Part shown: positions 1 through 7,313 of the stretch, in pieces
Layout of the letters: each line of letters opens with the position of its first letter
How positions within the stretch are numbered: the first letter of the stretch is position 1
Assembly: GCA_963765285.1 (NCBI GenBank)
Contig: CAVXVR010000004.1
Coordinates: forward strand, 620,001 to 684,000
Length of the DNA stretch: 64,000 nucleotides
From: CAVWZH01 sp963765285
GTDB taxonomy: Bacteria > Acidobacteriota > Terriglobia > Terriglobales > Acidobacteriaceae
Reading direction: 5' to 3'
Notes under the pieces: generated by a model
Database searches by the model: none
Told to the model about the DNA's origin: nothing
What the model saw: the letters and a program-made list of their open reading frames with translations, nothing else
Position numbers and translations under genes: made by a program

Positions 1-1053
1 GTTCGCGATATAAACCGTGTCAGAGTCCTGCGGATCGGCGAAGACGTGCATGTAATACCAGGGGCGCTGGCTCAAGCTGTGGTTATCGTTGACCGCCTGC
101 CAGGTCTCACCCCCATCATCGGAACGAAAAAGACCGCCTTCCGCAGCTTCGATCAGCGCGTACACGCGCTCCGAATTTGCTGCCACGGAGACTCCAATCC
201 GGCCATACGGCCCCTTGGGCAGTCCGTGCTCTTCCAGATGTTTCCAGGTCGTCCCGCCGTCGTCGGACCGATACAGTCCGCTGCCCGGCCCGCCGCTGCT
301 CAGGCTCCAGGGCGTCCGCCGCGCTTGCCAGAGTGAAGCAAAAACAATGTTCGCGTTGCGGGGATCAAAAGCTACGTCAATGCCACCAGTGTTCTCATCC
401 TTGTAGAGCACTTTCTCCCATGTCTTGCCGCCGTCGAGTGTGCGGAAAATTCCTCGTTCAGTATTCGGGCCATAGGGATGTCCCAGGGCGGCCACTAACA
501 CGATATTCGCATCGTGAGGATTGACGATGACTTTGCCGATGGCGCGCGAGTCGCGCAGGCCAACGTTTTTCCAGCTCTTCCCGCCGTCAAGAGTTCTGTA
601 GACGCCGTCACCGTGCGAGATGTTGCCGCGGATACAGGCTTCGCCCGTTCCCACATACACGATATTCGGATCCGAAGGCGCGATGGCCAGGCTACCGATG
701 GCTGACACGGCCTGCTTATCGAATACGGGCGTCCATGTGACAGCCCCGTCGGTGGTTTTCCACACGCCGCCGCCGGTAGCGCCGAAGTAGTAGGTCGTGG
801 GATCGCCGGCAATTCCCGATGCCGTCAGTGAACGCCCGCCGCGAAACGGCCCGATCACGCGATACTTCATGCCTTTGAAAAGCGGATCCTCATTGTTGTT
901 CTTGGCGGTCGACTCCTGGGCAGATGTGGACGTCTGATCGGCCGACGGCTCCGCTTTCGGTTTGCTGTCTGGCCCAGACTTGGTCTGGGACAACACCCAG
1001 CTTGGGAGGCTCAACCACAGCACAAGGACAAACCACAGCGTTCTCTTAGTCAT
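1..1053 (-). CDS. VPS10/sortilin-type beta-propeller exported protein, 3' end beyond window
   Basis: The first 351 codons of a minus-strand gene that runs off the left edge. An ATG at 1053 is preceded by AGGA about seven bases upstream. Residues 1-23 form a signal peptide (hydrophobic FVLVLWLSL core, then WVLSQ), followed by a Ser/Lys/Glu-rich linker to about residue 55. Then come repeated Asp-box-like blades with S/T-x-DGG-x-T/S-W signatures (TTDGAVTW, TLDGGKSW, TLDGGKTW, SDDGGTTW, SDDGGETW). Such BNR/VPS10-domain 'glycosyl hydrolase' proteins are abundant in Acidobacteriota and are usually about 1000 residues. No catalytic residues are assigned here, so substrate and activity are unknown. 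It lies 92 bases downstream of the PPK2 gene on the same strand and could share its transcript. Confidence 0.85.
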   Translation of the reverse strand, partial: MTKRTLWFVLVLWLSLPSWVLSQTKSGPDSKPKAEPSADQTSTSAQESTAKNNNEDPLFKGMKYRVIGPFRGGRSLTASGIAGDPTTYYFGATGGGVWKTTDGAVTWTPVFDKQAVSAIGSLAIAPSDPNIVYVGTGEACIRGNISHGDGVYRTLDGGKSWKNVGLRDSRAIGKVIVNPHDANIVLVAALGHPYGPNTERGIFRTLDGGKTWEKVLYKDENTGGIDVAFDPRNANIVFASLWQARRTPWSLSSGGPGSGLYRSDDGGTTWKHLEEHGLPKGPYGRIGVSVAANSERVYALIEAAEGGLFRSDDGGETWQAVNDNHSLSQRPWYYMHVFADPQDSDTVYIAN

Positions 1054-1145
1054 GGATTTCCTGGGAAGCACGAGTTTTGCTCTCCGAAACGCGGGGCAGG
1101 AGGGCCGATGACTATCTTACTGCCAGGACATGAGTTGGCGAAAGG

Positions 1146-2033
1146 CTACTGTTTCTTCTTCCCCATCAATTCCTCCCGCGCCGCCTGCAGTTCTTTGCGC
1201 TTCGCGGCGCCCACCTCCGGATAAGCAAGCCCCAGCTCCTCCAGCCGGTCGACAATTGCCGCGGCCACGGTGAGCCATGTGAACCATTTGTTATCCGCCG
1301 GAACCACAAACCAGGGCGCATGCTTGCTTGCGGTATTCGCGATCATGTCCTCATAGGCCGCCATGTACTCGTCCCAGTATTGCCGTTCCCTCACGTCGGC
1401 GGCAGAAAACTTCCAGTTCTTCTCAGGCTCGTCCAGCCGGGCCAGAAAGCGCTTCTTCTGCTCTTTCTTCGAAACATTTAAAAAGAACTTCAAAATCACC
1501 ACGCCGTTGTGCCAGAGGTATCGCTCAAAGTTACAAATGTCGTGGAAGCGGTCCTGCCAGATGTCTTTTGTGATCAGCGACGGAGGAATCTTCTCACTCG
1601 CCAACGCCTCTTTATGAACCCGGACGACCAGCACTTCCTCGTAGTACGACCGGTTGAAGATTCCTATGTGACCGCGCTCGGGCAAGCATTTCATGGTGCG
1701 CCAGAGGAAGTCGTGGTCCAGTTCTTCCGCCGAGGGAACTTTAAACGAATACACCTGGCATCCCTCCGGATTCACGCCCGACATGACGTGTTTGATCGCG
1801 CCGTCCTTTCCGGCCGCGTCGATGGCCTGAAAGATCAGCAGCACCGCCCAGCAGTCCTGGGCGTAGAGCTTGTCCTGCAATTCCGCCATTCGCGCCACTC
1901 CCTTTTGCAGCAACTGCTCGGCGGCAACTTTGGAATGCAGTTTTCCGGTATCGGCGGGCTCGAAATCCTTCAGACGGAATTTGTCCCCGTCAACTACGCG
2001 ATAAGGTTTAACCAGCTTGCTCGCCCAAGTCAT
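1146..2033 (-). CDS. ppk2: PPK2-family polyphosphate:nucleotide phosphotransferase (class III type)
   Basis: A 295-aa cytosolic kinase that should transfer phosphate between polyphosphate and AMP/ADP. The Walker A loop DAAGKDG is at residues 72-78. The Walker B/lid region IGIFNRSYYEE near 123-133, followed by VLVVRVH, is the form I associate with class III PPK2 enzymes, which can phosphorylate both nucleoside mono- and diphosphates; the class call is an inference from these motifs. Length matches the one-domain PPK2 family. The ATG start is supported by GGAGG seven bases upstream. It precedes the VPS10-like gene on the same strand. Nothing in the sequence shows its regulation. Confidence 0.92.
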   Translation of the reverse strand: MTWASKLVKPYRVVDGDKFRLKDFEPADTGKLHSKVAAEQLLQKGVARMAELQDKLYAQDCWAVLLIFQAIDAAGKDGAIKHVMSGVNPEGCQVYSFKVPSAEELDHDFLWRTMKCLPERGHIGIFNRSYYEEVLVVRVHKEALASEKIPPSLITKDIWQDRFHDICNFERYLWHNGVVILKFFLNVSKKEQKKRFLARLDEPEKNWKFSAADVRERQYWDEYMAAYEDMIANTASKHAPWFVVPADNKWFTWLTVAAAIVDRLEELGLAYPEVGAAKRKELQAAREELMGKKKQ

Positions 2034-2146
2034 CGGCAGCCTCCAGGTGGGTCGTCACCGAAGCTTGCAGTCTATAACACCGCGCCCATGGCGGGTACAG
2101 AGGGAAGGGCGGCTAGTCAGGATATGGCTTTAGCTTAAAGCGCGCC

Positions 2147-2680
2147 CTATCGGACGTGAATGCCCAAGAAGTAAATCGCGGTGCCTACACCAAGGGTAGC
2201 GAGGCTGACGGCAGCGAAAAGCTTTTTCAGCAGTCGCCGCGGCGGACGGTCCTCGAGCTGCGCTGCCCGGAGCTTTTCGATCCATTGCTGCTCGCCGTTG
2301 CTTAACCAGGCGCTGTCCGCGGTCCGCTTTTCGGGCTCAGGAATCACCGGCGTGACGGAAGACTGAATCGCCGAGCGCAAACGGCGCTGGTCATCTTCCT
2401 GCAATGCCACAAAACGAAACGGCTGCTGATCCCAGGAAACCGGCACCAGCATCTCCGCCGACCCCAGCACCGGTCCGCTATGGGTCAGAAACATCAGCTT
2501 CACCCGCGAACCGCGATCGACAGGCTTCTTCAGAGAGAGCAATCCTCCAGTTAGAGATACGATCTGCAATTCTCCCTGGGCGCGATGGCCGTCCTGAAAG
2601 CGAAGCACAGCGTGAGTAGACTGCGGCAGCCGGAAACGCGGTGGCCGGCACGGAGTGTTGAGTTGTGGCGCGAGGTTCAT
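2147..2680 (-). CDS. PilZ-like domain protein with C-terminal membrane anchor
   Basis: A 177-aa protein. Residues about 10-110 look like a divergent PilZ (cyclic-di-GMP-type) beta-barrel, starting at PPRFRLPQ and including the TGGLLSL turn that replaces the usual D/N-x-S-x-x-G. The second conserved arginine motif is weak, so c-di-GMP binding is uncertain. A C-terminal hydrophobic helix (LFAAVSLATLGVGTAIYFLG) anchors it in the inner membrane with the PilZ part in the cytosol. I chose the ATG at 2680 over a TTG at 2734 because the upstream receiver gene, read through its frameshift, ends in a TGA that overlaps this ATG (ATGA), a typical translational-coupling arrangement. Confidence 0.75.
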   Translation of the reverse strand: MNLAPQLNTPCRPPRFRLPQSTHAVLRFQDGHRAQGELQIVSLTGGLLSLKKPVDRGSRVKLMFLTHSGPVLGSAEMLVPVSWDQQPFRFVALQEDDQRRLRSAIQSSVTPVIPEPEKRTADSAWLSNGEQQWIEKLRAAQLEDRPPRRLLKKLFAAVSLATLGVGTAIYFLGIHVR

Positions 2681-3112
2681 GTGGGTCTGCCTAAACCAAG
2701 ATTGTGATTTCGCCAACGATCCAGCCAGCGGCAAAAGAACGGTTTCGCTCGTTCGTCAAGAAGCTCGTGCAGGGACGACAACAGACTGGTTGCAGGCTGC
2801 GGCTCCGCCAGAAACGAATCGACCGACCCCAGCTTGCTCTTGGGCAAGAGGGCCATAGGCCGACAAAAGCATAATCGGGATTTGCGAATTGATCCGCTTC
2901 ATTTTCGCCGCCACTACATCGCCGGGCATGCCCGGCATCTGATAGTCGAGGACCACAGCATCTACCGGATGCGAACGAAACATCTCCAGCCCTTCCAGCC
3001 CGCCGCTCGCTTCCAGCACTTCGTAGCCGTTCTCTTCCAACAGACTTTTCCGATCGCTAAGCGCGTTCCAGTGGTCGTCTACACAAAGAATCTTCACTTT
3101 TTGCCGAGGCAT
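2677..3112 (-). CDS. single-domain response-regulator receiver protein, frameshifted near its C-terminus
   Basis: Starts at ATG 3112. The acidic pair (VDD, residues 11-13), the phospho-acceptor Asp56 (VVLDYQMP) and the conserved Ser84 (LLSAY) give a complete CheY-like receiver without output domain. After LLSAYGPL the open frame drifts into unrelated residues and stops at 2756. The other frame resumes a normal receiver end (LGSVDSFLAEPQ, then SLLSSLHELLDERAK) and stops at 2677, overlapping the next ATG. One base gained or lost around 2838-2855 explains this. It could be an assembly error or a real mutation that removes helix 5. Output is unknown; the partner is likely the coupled PilZ protein. 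Confidence 0.75.
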
Positions 3113-3347
3113 CGATCTGCACATCCCAATCCCGGCCAGAACTGCGGCCATGAGTGGCAAGGTGCGATGGCCTGGCTCGATAGTAATAGGGCTTTAGACA
3201 CCTCCCCAAATTACGAACGTACAATTCGGGTCGTAGTTACCACACTTTGCCGATGCCGGCTGTCGTCGCCGGAGAAAGAAGTGCCGGATTCCAACGAGTC
3301 AAATGGACTGGCGAGAGTAACTGTACAATGCTGAAGCATAAGCCCCC

Positions 3348-3436
3348 GCCCGGGTGGCGAAACTGGCAGACGCACGGGACTTAAAATCCCGGGCTCCGAA
3401 AGGAGCGTACCGGTTCAATTCCGGTCCCGGGCACCA
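3348..3436 (+). tRNA. tRNA-Leu (anticodon TAA)
   Basis: A class II tRNA. The 7-bp acceptor stem GCCCGGG/CCCGGGC, D-arm with CTGGCAGACGC, anticodon stem CGGGA/TCCCG around the loop CTTAAAA (anticodon TAA), a long variable arm GGCTCCGAAAGGAGC, T-arm CCGGTTCAATTCCGG and an encoded 3' ACCA are all visible. It decodes UUA. A TACAAT hexamer at 3324-3329 sits about 20 bases before the 5' end and may be its -10 box; no good -35 was seen. Confidence 0.97.
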
Positions 3437-3451
3437 GATTCCACTTGCAGT

Positions 3452-3727
3452 TCATCTGCTGGAACGAATCGGCTGGGAAGTCTTCGCGGCCGACTTTCGA
3501 GGGACGTTGCCGGGGCGCGCACTCACGCTGTGGAGTTGCCTCTGGAGTCGGGCGGAGGATGCCGTTTCTGACATCGTGTTTTCGCGTTCGGACAAGGCCA
3601 ACAGCTGCTTGACGATTTCCGCTTTTTCAGCCTTTTTCGCCTTCTTACGCCCATCCCCAGGCAGTCTCGCTATGATTGCGAACACCAGCAGCGCACTCGC
3701 AAGCCCGATGAACAGGATACTAATCAT
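3452..3727 (-). CDS. small single-pass membrane protein of unknown function
   Basis: A 91-aa protein I do not recognise. The N-terminal hydrophobic helix (ILFIGLASALLVFAIIARL) is followed by a Lys/Ala-rich stretch and a basic, Arg/Ser-rich tail, suggesting a small inner-membrane protein with a cytosolic tail. ATG 3727 is preceded by AGAAGG with nine bases spacing, which favours it over a TTG three codons upstream. It converges on tRNA-Leu. It could also be a chance frame, but the ribosome site and helix argue for a real gene. Confidence 0.5.
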   Translation of the reverse strand: MISILFIGLASALLVFAIIARLPGDGRKKAKKAEKAEIVKQLLALSERENTMSETASSARLQRQLHSVSARPGNVPRKSAAKTSQPIRSSR

Positions 3728-3949
3728 TCCACACAACCTTCTTTCTTCAGCGGGAAACTAGAGCTTCATGTGGAAATTGTGCACTCGGTGAAGTGGAGGA
3801 ACACAGGTCACGAAAGTGCTGTCCTGGACCGGCCTTCATGTCGCACGGGGTCGCAAGGCACGCGGTTACCTATCCCGAGTTAGGGCTGGCTGTGATCCAT
3901 CAAGACGTTGTGCCCGCGGGAGCAAAGAGTGGGAGACGCGAGTGTTCCT

Positions 3950-4119
3950 GCGGGAACACAACGTCATGACACGGGGGGCGATACAATATCGTCATGACAG
4001 TTAAGACCAAGAAAACAAACCGGGGAATGTCGCAGTCACGAAGGCAGAGAATTGCCCGGCTGCAGGGCCGGGATACCAGACACGGATCAACCGGCTATTG
4101 CGACGAACTTTCTTCATGA
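3950..4119 (+). pseudogene. truncated duplicate of the BrnA-type antitoxin gene and its operator
   Basis: Nearly identical to 6932-7221: the same upstream segment with two GTCATGAC palindromes, the same first 24 codons (ATG 3994) and the same last stretch (CCGGGxTACCAGAC to GCGACGA). An internal deletion of about 133 bases removes the middle of the gene and throws it out of frame, leaving a 41-codon stub ending at 4119. The ribbon-helix-helix core is lost, so no functional antitoxin is expected, but the operator palindromes survive. It lies directly upstream of the next toxin-antitoxin pair. Confidence 0.85.
3963..3998. promoter_or_regulatory. paired GTCATGAC palindromes (left copy)
   Basis: Two perfect 8-bp palindromes GTCATGAC at 3963-3970 and 3991-3998 with centres 28 bp apart, the second overlapping the ATG of the truncated antitoxin copy. 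The same arrangement occurs at 6945-6980. By analogy with self-repressing ribbon-helix-helix antitoxins, these are candidate operator half-sites; no binding evidence exists. Confidence 0.5.
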
Positions 4120-4158
4120 AGTGTTACAATGCTTACAACAGTTACACTAGGAGGATCA

Positions 4159-4602
4159 ATGAAGCAATCGCGCACGATGGTGCTTAGTATGCGCCTGCCA
4201 GTGGAGAGCGGAAAACGCTTGAAGCGCATTGCGCATCGGCACGGCTGGACGCCGAGCGATGCCAGCGCGCGGCTGGTGGAGGAGGGCTTAAGGCGGTCGG
4301 AATTTGCCTTCCTGGATTTTCGCGATTCGCCGGCAGGCAGGCAAGCCTATATCCAAGGCAGCACCCTGGCGATATGGGAGGTCATGTTGCTTCTTCGCAG
4401 TTACAAGGGAAGCGTCAAGGGCGTGGCCAAGCATCTGAAATGGCCTGAAGCGAAGGTTCGAGCTGCCCTTCACTATTCGGAGGCGTTCCCCGAAGAGGTG
4501 AACGGCGCGATAGCGGAGAACGATTCAATCGATTTCGACAGCCTAAAGCGCATGCTTCCCCAAGCGGTCGACTTTGCCGCCAGACAGACGAAGCGGGGCT
4601 GA
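4159..4602 (+). CDS. antitoxin of a VapBC-like pair (DUF433-type)
   Basis: A 147-aa protein. The N-terminal part (MRLPVESGKRLKRIA, then TPSDASARLVEEGLRRSEF) resembles a ribbon-helix-helix DNA-binding segment. Residues about 53-125 (DSPAGRQAYIQGSTLAIWEV, then LKWPEAKVRAALHYSEAFP) match the DUF433 fold found in antitoxins paired with DUF5615 PIN-like toxins. I chose ATG 4159 because AGGAGG lies four bases upstream; a longer frame starts at 4129. The stop codon overlaps the toxin ATG (TGATG), so the two are co-translated. A TTACAAT at 4124-4130 may be the -10 box. Expected role: bind and neutralise the toxin, and repress the operon. Confidence 0.8.
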   Translation: MKQSRTMVLSMRLPVESGKRLKRIAHRHGWTPSDASARLVEEGLRRSEFAFLDFRDSPAGRQAYIQGSTLAIWEVMLLLRSYKGSVKGVAKHLKWPEAKVRAALHYSEAFPEEVNGAIAENDSIDFDSLKRMLPQAVDFAARQTKRG

Positions 4603-5009
4603 TGCTCAAGCTTCTTCTAGATGAGCACATCTCCCCAGACGTAGCGAATGGCGTTCAACGCCGGAATCGATCGTTAGTGATCCACCCCATAGTGATCCAC
4701 TCCATATTTATCCAATCAATGGTGCAGTGGGAGGGCGGAAACTTCCTTGGGAAGGAAGATTCCGTTTGGCTGTTGGAAGCAGCGAAGCAACGCTTGACCC
4801 TGGTTACTTATGATCGCAGGACGATTCCTCCATTGTTAAAGCTCTGGGCAGAGGAAGAGCGACCCCATGGTGGCGTCATATTTGTCGATGAAAAGACAAT
4901 CTCGCCGGCGGACATTGGAGCGCTAGTCCGTGCTCTAATTTCGCTCGTGGACGAGGCCGGGGGAATGGACTGGACCAACCAGGTGTACTTCTTGCGGAGC
5001 GGACGCTGA
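4602..5009 (+). CDS. DUF5615 PIN-like (Mut7-C/VapC-like) toxin
   Basis: A 135-aa putative ribonuclease toxin. It opens with LLLDEHISPDVA, carrying the first acidic PIN-fold residues, and has LVTYDRRTIPPLL near residue 68, the second conserved acidic site, then GVIFVDEKTI. These are typical of DUF5615. Its start overlaps the antitoxin stop. An unusual part is a three-fold imperfect 15-bp tandem repeat (4677-4721) encoding an IVIHS-like extension between helix 1 and the WEGG segment; relatives normally have a shorter link here. The reading frame stays open, so the toxin may still be active, but folding could be affected. Confidence 0.8.
   Translation: MLKLLLDEHISPDVANGVQRRNRSLVIHPIVIHSIFIQSMVQWEGGNFLGKEDSVWLLEAAKQRLTLVTYDRRTIPPLLKLWAEEERPHGGVIFVDEKTISPADIGALVRALISLVDEAGGMDWTNQVYFLRSGR
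4677..4721 (+). repeat. three imperfect 15-bp tandem repeats inside the toxin gene
   Basis: Units GTGATCCACCCCATA, GTGATCCACTCCATA and TTTATCCAATCAATG. The first two differ at one base. The unit length keeps the frame, adding five residues per copy. Confidence 0.85.
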
Positions 5010-5019
5010 CGCATTCACG

Positions 5020-5063
5020 GCGGGTGGCCCACCTTTGCGTTTTTTGCAAAGGTGGGGGCCTAT
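5020..5063. repeat. REP-like palindrome, left copy
   Basis: GGTGGCCCACCTTTGCG continues to a CCACCTTTGC / GCAAAGGTGG stem around a T-rich loop. An inverted copy of the same element is at 5353-5402, on the other side of a transposase relic. Preceded by the toxin stop at 5009. Confidence 0.8.
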
Positions 5064-5077
5064 GTATCATGCCGCGC

Positions 5078-5290
5078 GCATTCTCTGCCGCAGGATCGCT
5101 GCTCCCCACTGATTGATGCCCGCCGCCCCAGCCTCCCATTCGCATAGCTCCGGAAGCTGCTCCAGGCCCATTGCTCGGGCTCCGCCACCAAGCCGCGCTG
5201 CACCGACTTTTAGTGCATATGGCCCAGCTCCTCAATCCGTTTCGTTTCACTCCATACACGGAAGTCGTAAAATCGCTTCTCCAGTAGCGT
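5078..5290 (-). pseudogene. C-terminal relic of a REP-associated tyrosine transposase (RAYT)
   Basis: Reading the minus strand from about 5290 gives KRFYDFRVWSETKRIEELG, then HMH, an in-frame TAA, then KSVQRGLVAEPEQWAWSSF and RSYA. This is the characteristic end of RAYT (IS200-like, Y1 transposase-related) proteins, which normally read YMHRNPVKRGLV. Further one-base shifts occur downstream, where the INQWGAAILRQRMR-like end is in another frame. The N-terminal HUH and catalytic Tyr regions are missing, so it is inactive. The relic sits between inverted REP-like palindromes, the usual RAYT/REP arrangement. Confidence 0.82.
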
Positions 5291-5352
5291 TTGGGGTGAT
5301 CCGCCATCCGCGCACTCTAGCACCCCGCCATCTGGAAGGATGTGATGAGTGA

Positions 5353-5402
5353 ACTGTGGTCCCCACCTTTGCACAAAACGCAAAGGTGGGCCACCCGCCC
5401 GC
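5353..5402. repeat. REP-like palindrome, right copy (inverted)
   Basis: CCCCACCTTTGCACAAAACG then CAAAGGTGGGCCACCCGCC: the reverse complement of the element at 5020-5063 with a few changes. Together they bracket the transposase relic. Confidence 0.8.
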
Positions 5403-5491
5403 CATTTCTATTTTCGGTGTATTCTCTTGTCGCGAATAGAGCCCTTGGTCCCGCCTCATCTCGTCCGAGCCCGTTACACCGTCCAATTGCT

Positions 5492-6244
5492 ATGCTGACC
5501 ATACTTGATCGTTTGAAGAAAGAGTGGAATGTCGTAAAGGGCGCAACGTTTTCGTTAGTCTCGTAGTCTGCGTCCTGGCAATCGGTGGGTTGTGGACACT
5601 ATTCCATTTTTACTACGCTGACAAATTAGAGCGAACCAACGAAGGCCTTGGGCATTGGAAAGACGAGGCAGACTATCTGGAAAAGAAAAGCCGGTGAACA
5701 ACCCACGTGTCCCGTCCCTAATTGTGAAAGCGGCAATACGCAGCCCCCAAAATCGAAAACCCCGCTCAAAACGTTTGAACCTCGGACCGTTATAAACGCA
5801 CCGAACGGTATAGGTATTAGTGGAGGGCAGGTAACAAACCCAACCGTTAACAATTTCGCAGCACCCGCTAGGCGATTCTAAGCGATGCGGGGAAACAGTC
5901 TCTTGTTGAATTCGCTCGGACAGCTACCGGACGATTTATCACAACGAGGTTACTATAAGATCAGTAAACGAATCGGTAACCGCAGAAATACGCAGAAGAG
6001 ATAAAAGAAGCTATCGGACAGCACAGCAAAGGTTGCTTTGCGATGACTGGTATTGCCTGGACTCACGTCCCCGAAGGCGTAGTCGTTTGTGCTACAAGTC
6101 CTGAGGCTGAGATCTTTCCGCTTGCGCAGAAAATAGCGAATGCGCTTACCCGCGCCCAGATTTCTAATATCAATTTTACGAAATGCAATGGAGTAGATCG
6201 ACAAGCACACGTTGATTATTATTGGCGTCGGACCTGAAAAATAG
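5492..6244 (+). pseudogene. decayed gene for a membrane-anchored protein of unknown function
   Basis: Fragments of one protein read in alternating frames. ATG 5492 gives MLTILDRLKKEWNVVKGATF. The next frame continues with a hydrophobic helix (VSLVVCVLAIGGLWTLF) and a charged coil (RTNEGLGHWKDEADYLEKK) to 5697. The original frame resumes with NAPNGIGISGGQVTNPTVNN to a stop at 5881. A later piece, from about 6090, has SPEAEIFPLAQKIANAL and ends in another frame with LIIIGVGPEK. I recall similar membrane proteins with this 'GISGGxVTNPTVNN' motif in acidobacterial genomes, but the function is not known. At least three shifts make it a pseudogene. Confidence 0.6.
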
Positions 6245-6361
6245 TCGAACGAGAAGTTGTTCTGCCCGGCGACATGAAATTCTCTGACAAAGATAAAATC
6301 AAAAGCTGAAGAGGTTGGGTTCGTATCTCCCACCCTGGATTCGCCCTGGAAAGACTACGAG

Positions 6362-6979
6362 ATGCGAAAAGGGTTTACGAGAAAACCAAAACCGGACGCC
6401 CCCGCGACGCATGTCAAGAACTACATCACGCGGAGCGGCCTCGAGCGCCTCAAAGATGAGCACCGGTTTCTGCTCACCAGGGAACGCCCGGCCGTGACGG
6501 AGGTGGTGGCGTGGGCTGCCGGCAACGGCGATCGCAGTGAAAACGCCGACTACCAGTACGGCAAGCGGCGGCTGCGGCAGATCGATGGGCGGATTCGCTT
6601 TCTCACCAAGCGAATCGAAGCCGCGGAAGTGGTGGACCCGGAAGCTCCGAGAACGGGGCAGGCGGCGACCAGGGCATTCTTCGGAGCCACCGTGCGCTAT
6701 GCCAATGCCGCGGGAGTATCGCGAGTGGTGAGCATCGTGGGCACGGACGAGGTCGATCTCAACCGTAACCACATCAGTTGGGTGTCGCCTCTGGGGCGCG
6801 CGTTGATGAAGTCGGCAGCGGGTGACAGCGTAGTCCTTCAACTGCCGGGCGGTACAGAAAACCTGACCGTGCTGGAAGTGCGTTACGAGCGCATTGCTGT
6901 GGAACCGTTCCGTGAACCGGCTGGATCCGAGGCGGGAACACAACGTCATGACACGGGGGGCGATACAATAACGTCATGA
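6362..6979 (+). CDS. greB: transcription elongation factor GreB
   Basis: A 205-aa Gre factor that binds RNA polymerase through the secondary channel and stimulates transcript cleavage in backtracked complexes. The N-terminal coiled coil carries the acidic tip motif GDRSENADYQYGKRR at about residues 58-72, and the C-terminal FKBP-like domain spans about residues 100-185. GGAAAG precedes ATG 6362. The last 18 or so residues (from GSEAGTQRH) are encoded by the duplicated operator segment shared with 3950-3998, so the native stop was probably replaced when that segment arrived. The TGA overlaps the ATG of the BrnA-like antitoxin, coupling the two genes. Confidence 0.93.
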   Translation: MRKGFTRKPKPDAPATHVKNYITRSGLERLKDEHRFLLTRERPAVTEVVAWAAGNGDRSENADYQYGKRRLRQIDGRIRFLTKRIEAAEVVDPEAPRTGQAATRAFFGATVRYANAAGVSRVVSIVGTDEVDLNRNHISWVSPLGRALMKSAAGDSVVLQLPGGTENLTVLEVRYERIAVEPFREPAGSEAGTQRHDTGGDTITS

Positions 6980-7221
6980 CAGTCAAGACCAAGAAAACAA
7001 AGCGGGGAGTGTTGCAGTCACGAAGGCAGAGAATTGCCCGGCTGCATGGGTCGGTTGAGGATGATCTCTTTTGGCTGGCGGGTGGGGAGACGGAAGCGGA
7101 GCCGCGCTGGAACCGTCCGCGGAAGCAGAGGCTCTCATTGCGCGTGGATTGCGAAGTGGTGGACTGGTTCAAGTCCAAAGGGCCGGGCTACCAGACGCGG
7201 ATCAACCGGCTATTGCGACGA
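6932..7221 (+). repeat. right copy of the antitoxin-segment direct repeat
   Basis: Full-length version of the segment at 3950-4106, same orientation, about 3 kb apart. The left copy lacks about 133 internal bases. The two bracket the toxin-antitoxin pair, the RAYT relic, the decayed gene and greB. Confidence 0.85.
6945..6980. promoter_or_regulatory. paired GTCATGAC palindromes and TACAAT box before the BrnA-like gene
   Basis: GTCATGAC at 6945-6952 and 6973-6980, 28 bp centre to centre, the second containing the antitoxin ATG. A TACAAT at 6964-6969 lies between them, six bases before that ATG. No Shine-Dalgarno is present, so a leaderless transcript under self-repression is possible. This is inferred from layout only. 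Confidence 0.5.
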
Positions 7222-7278
7222 GTAATGACGGAAGGAAAGAAACGGGAAATGCCCTACTCAAGCCAAAACCGGGCTTGA
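6976..7278 (+). CDS. orphan BrnA-type ribbon-helix-helix antitoxin
   Basis: A 100-aa protein whose residues about 50-84 (KQRLSLRVDCEVVDWFKSKG, then PGYQTRINRLLRRVM) match the BrnA antitoxin motif in which a strand is followed by WFKxxGPGYQTRIN. BrnA normally neutralises BrnT and represses brnTA, with brnT directly upstream. Here the upstream gene is greB and no BrnT-like gene is seen in the window, so this is an orphan antitoxin or DNA-binding regulator. Its ATG overlaps the greB stop and lies inside a GTCATGAC palindrome. The short tail after the domain may be non-native. Confidence 0.82.
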   Translation: MTVKTKKTKRGVLQSRRQRIARLHGSVEDDLFWLAGGETEAEPRWNRPRKQRLSLRVDCEVVDWFKSKGPGYQTRINRLLRRVMTEGKKREMPYSSQNRA

Positions 7279-7313
7279 GCGAGCCACCGCCATTCGCGGC
7301 GAGCCCCCGAAAA

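Noticed and set aside
4876..5307. 143-aa minus-strand frame over the REP elements
   Set aside because: It mixes a transposase relic in the wrong frame with palindrome sequence; the relic itself is annotated.
6299..6949. Long open frame opposite greB
   Set aside because: Antisense shadow of a well conserved gene with Arg/His-rich composition.
3950..7221. Composite transposon bounded by the direct repeats
   Set aside because: The repeats are an antitoxin gene segment, not insertion-sequence ends; no intact transposase is inside.
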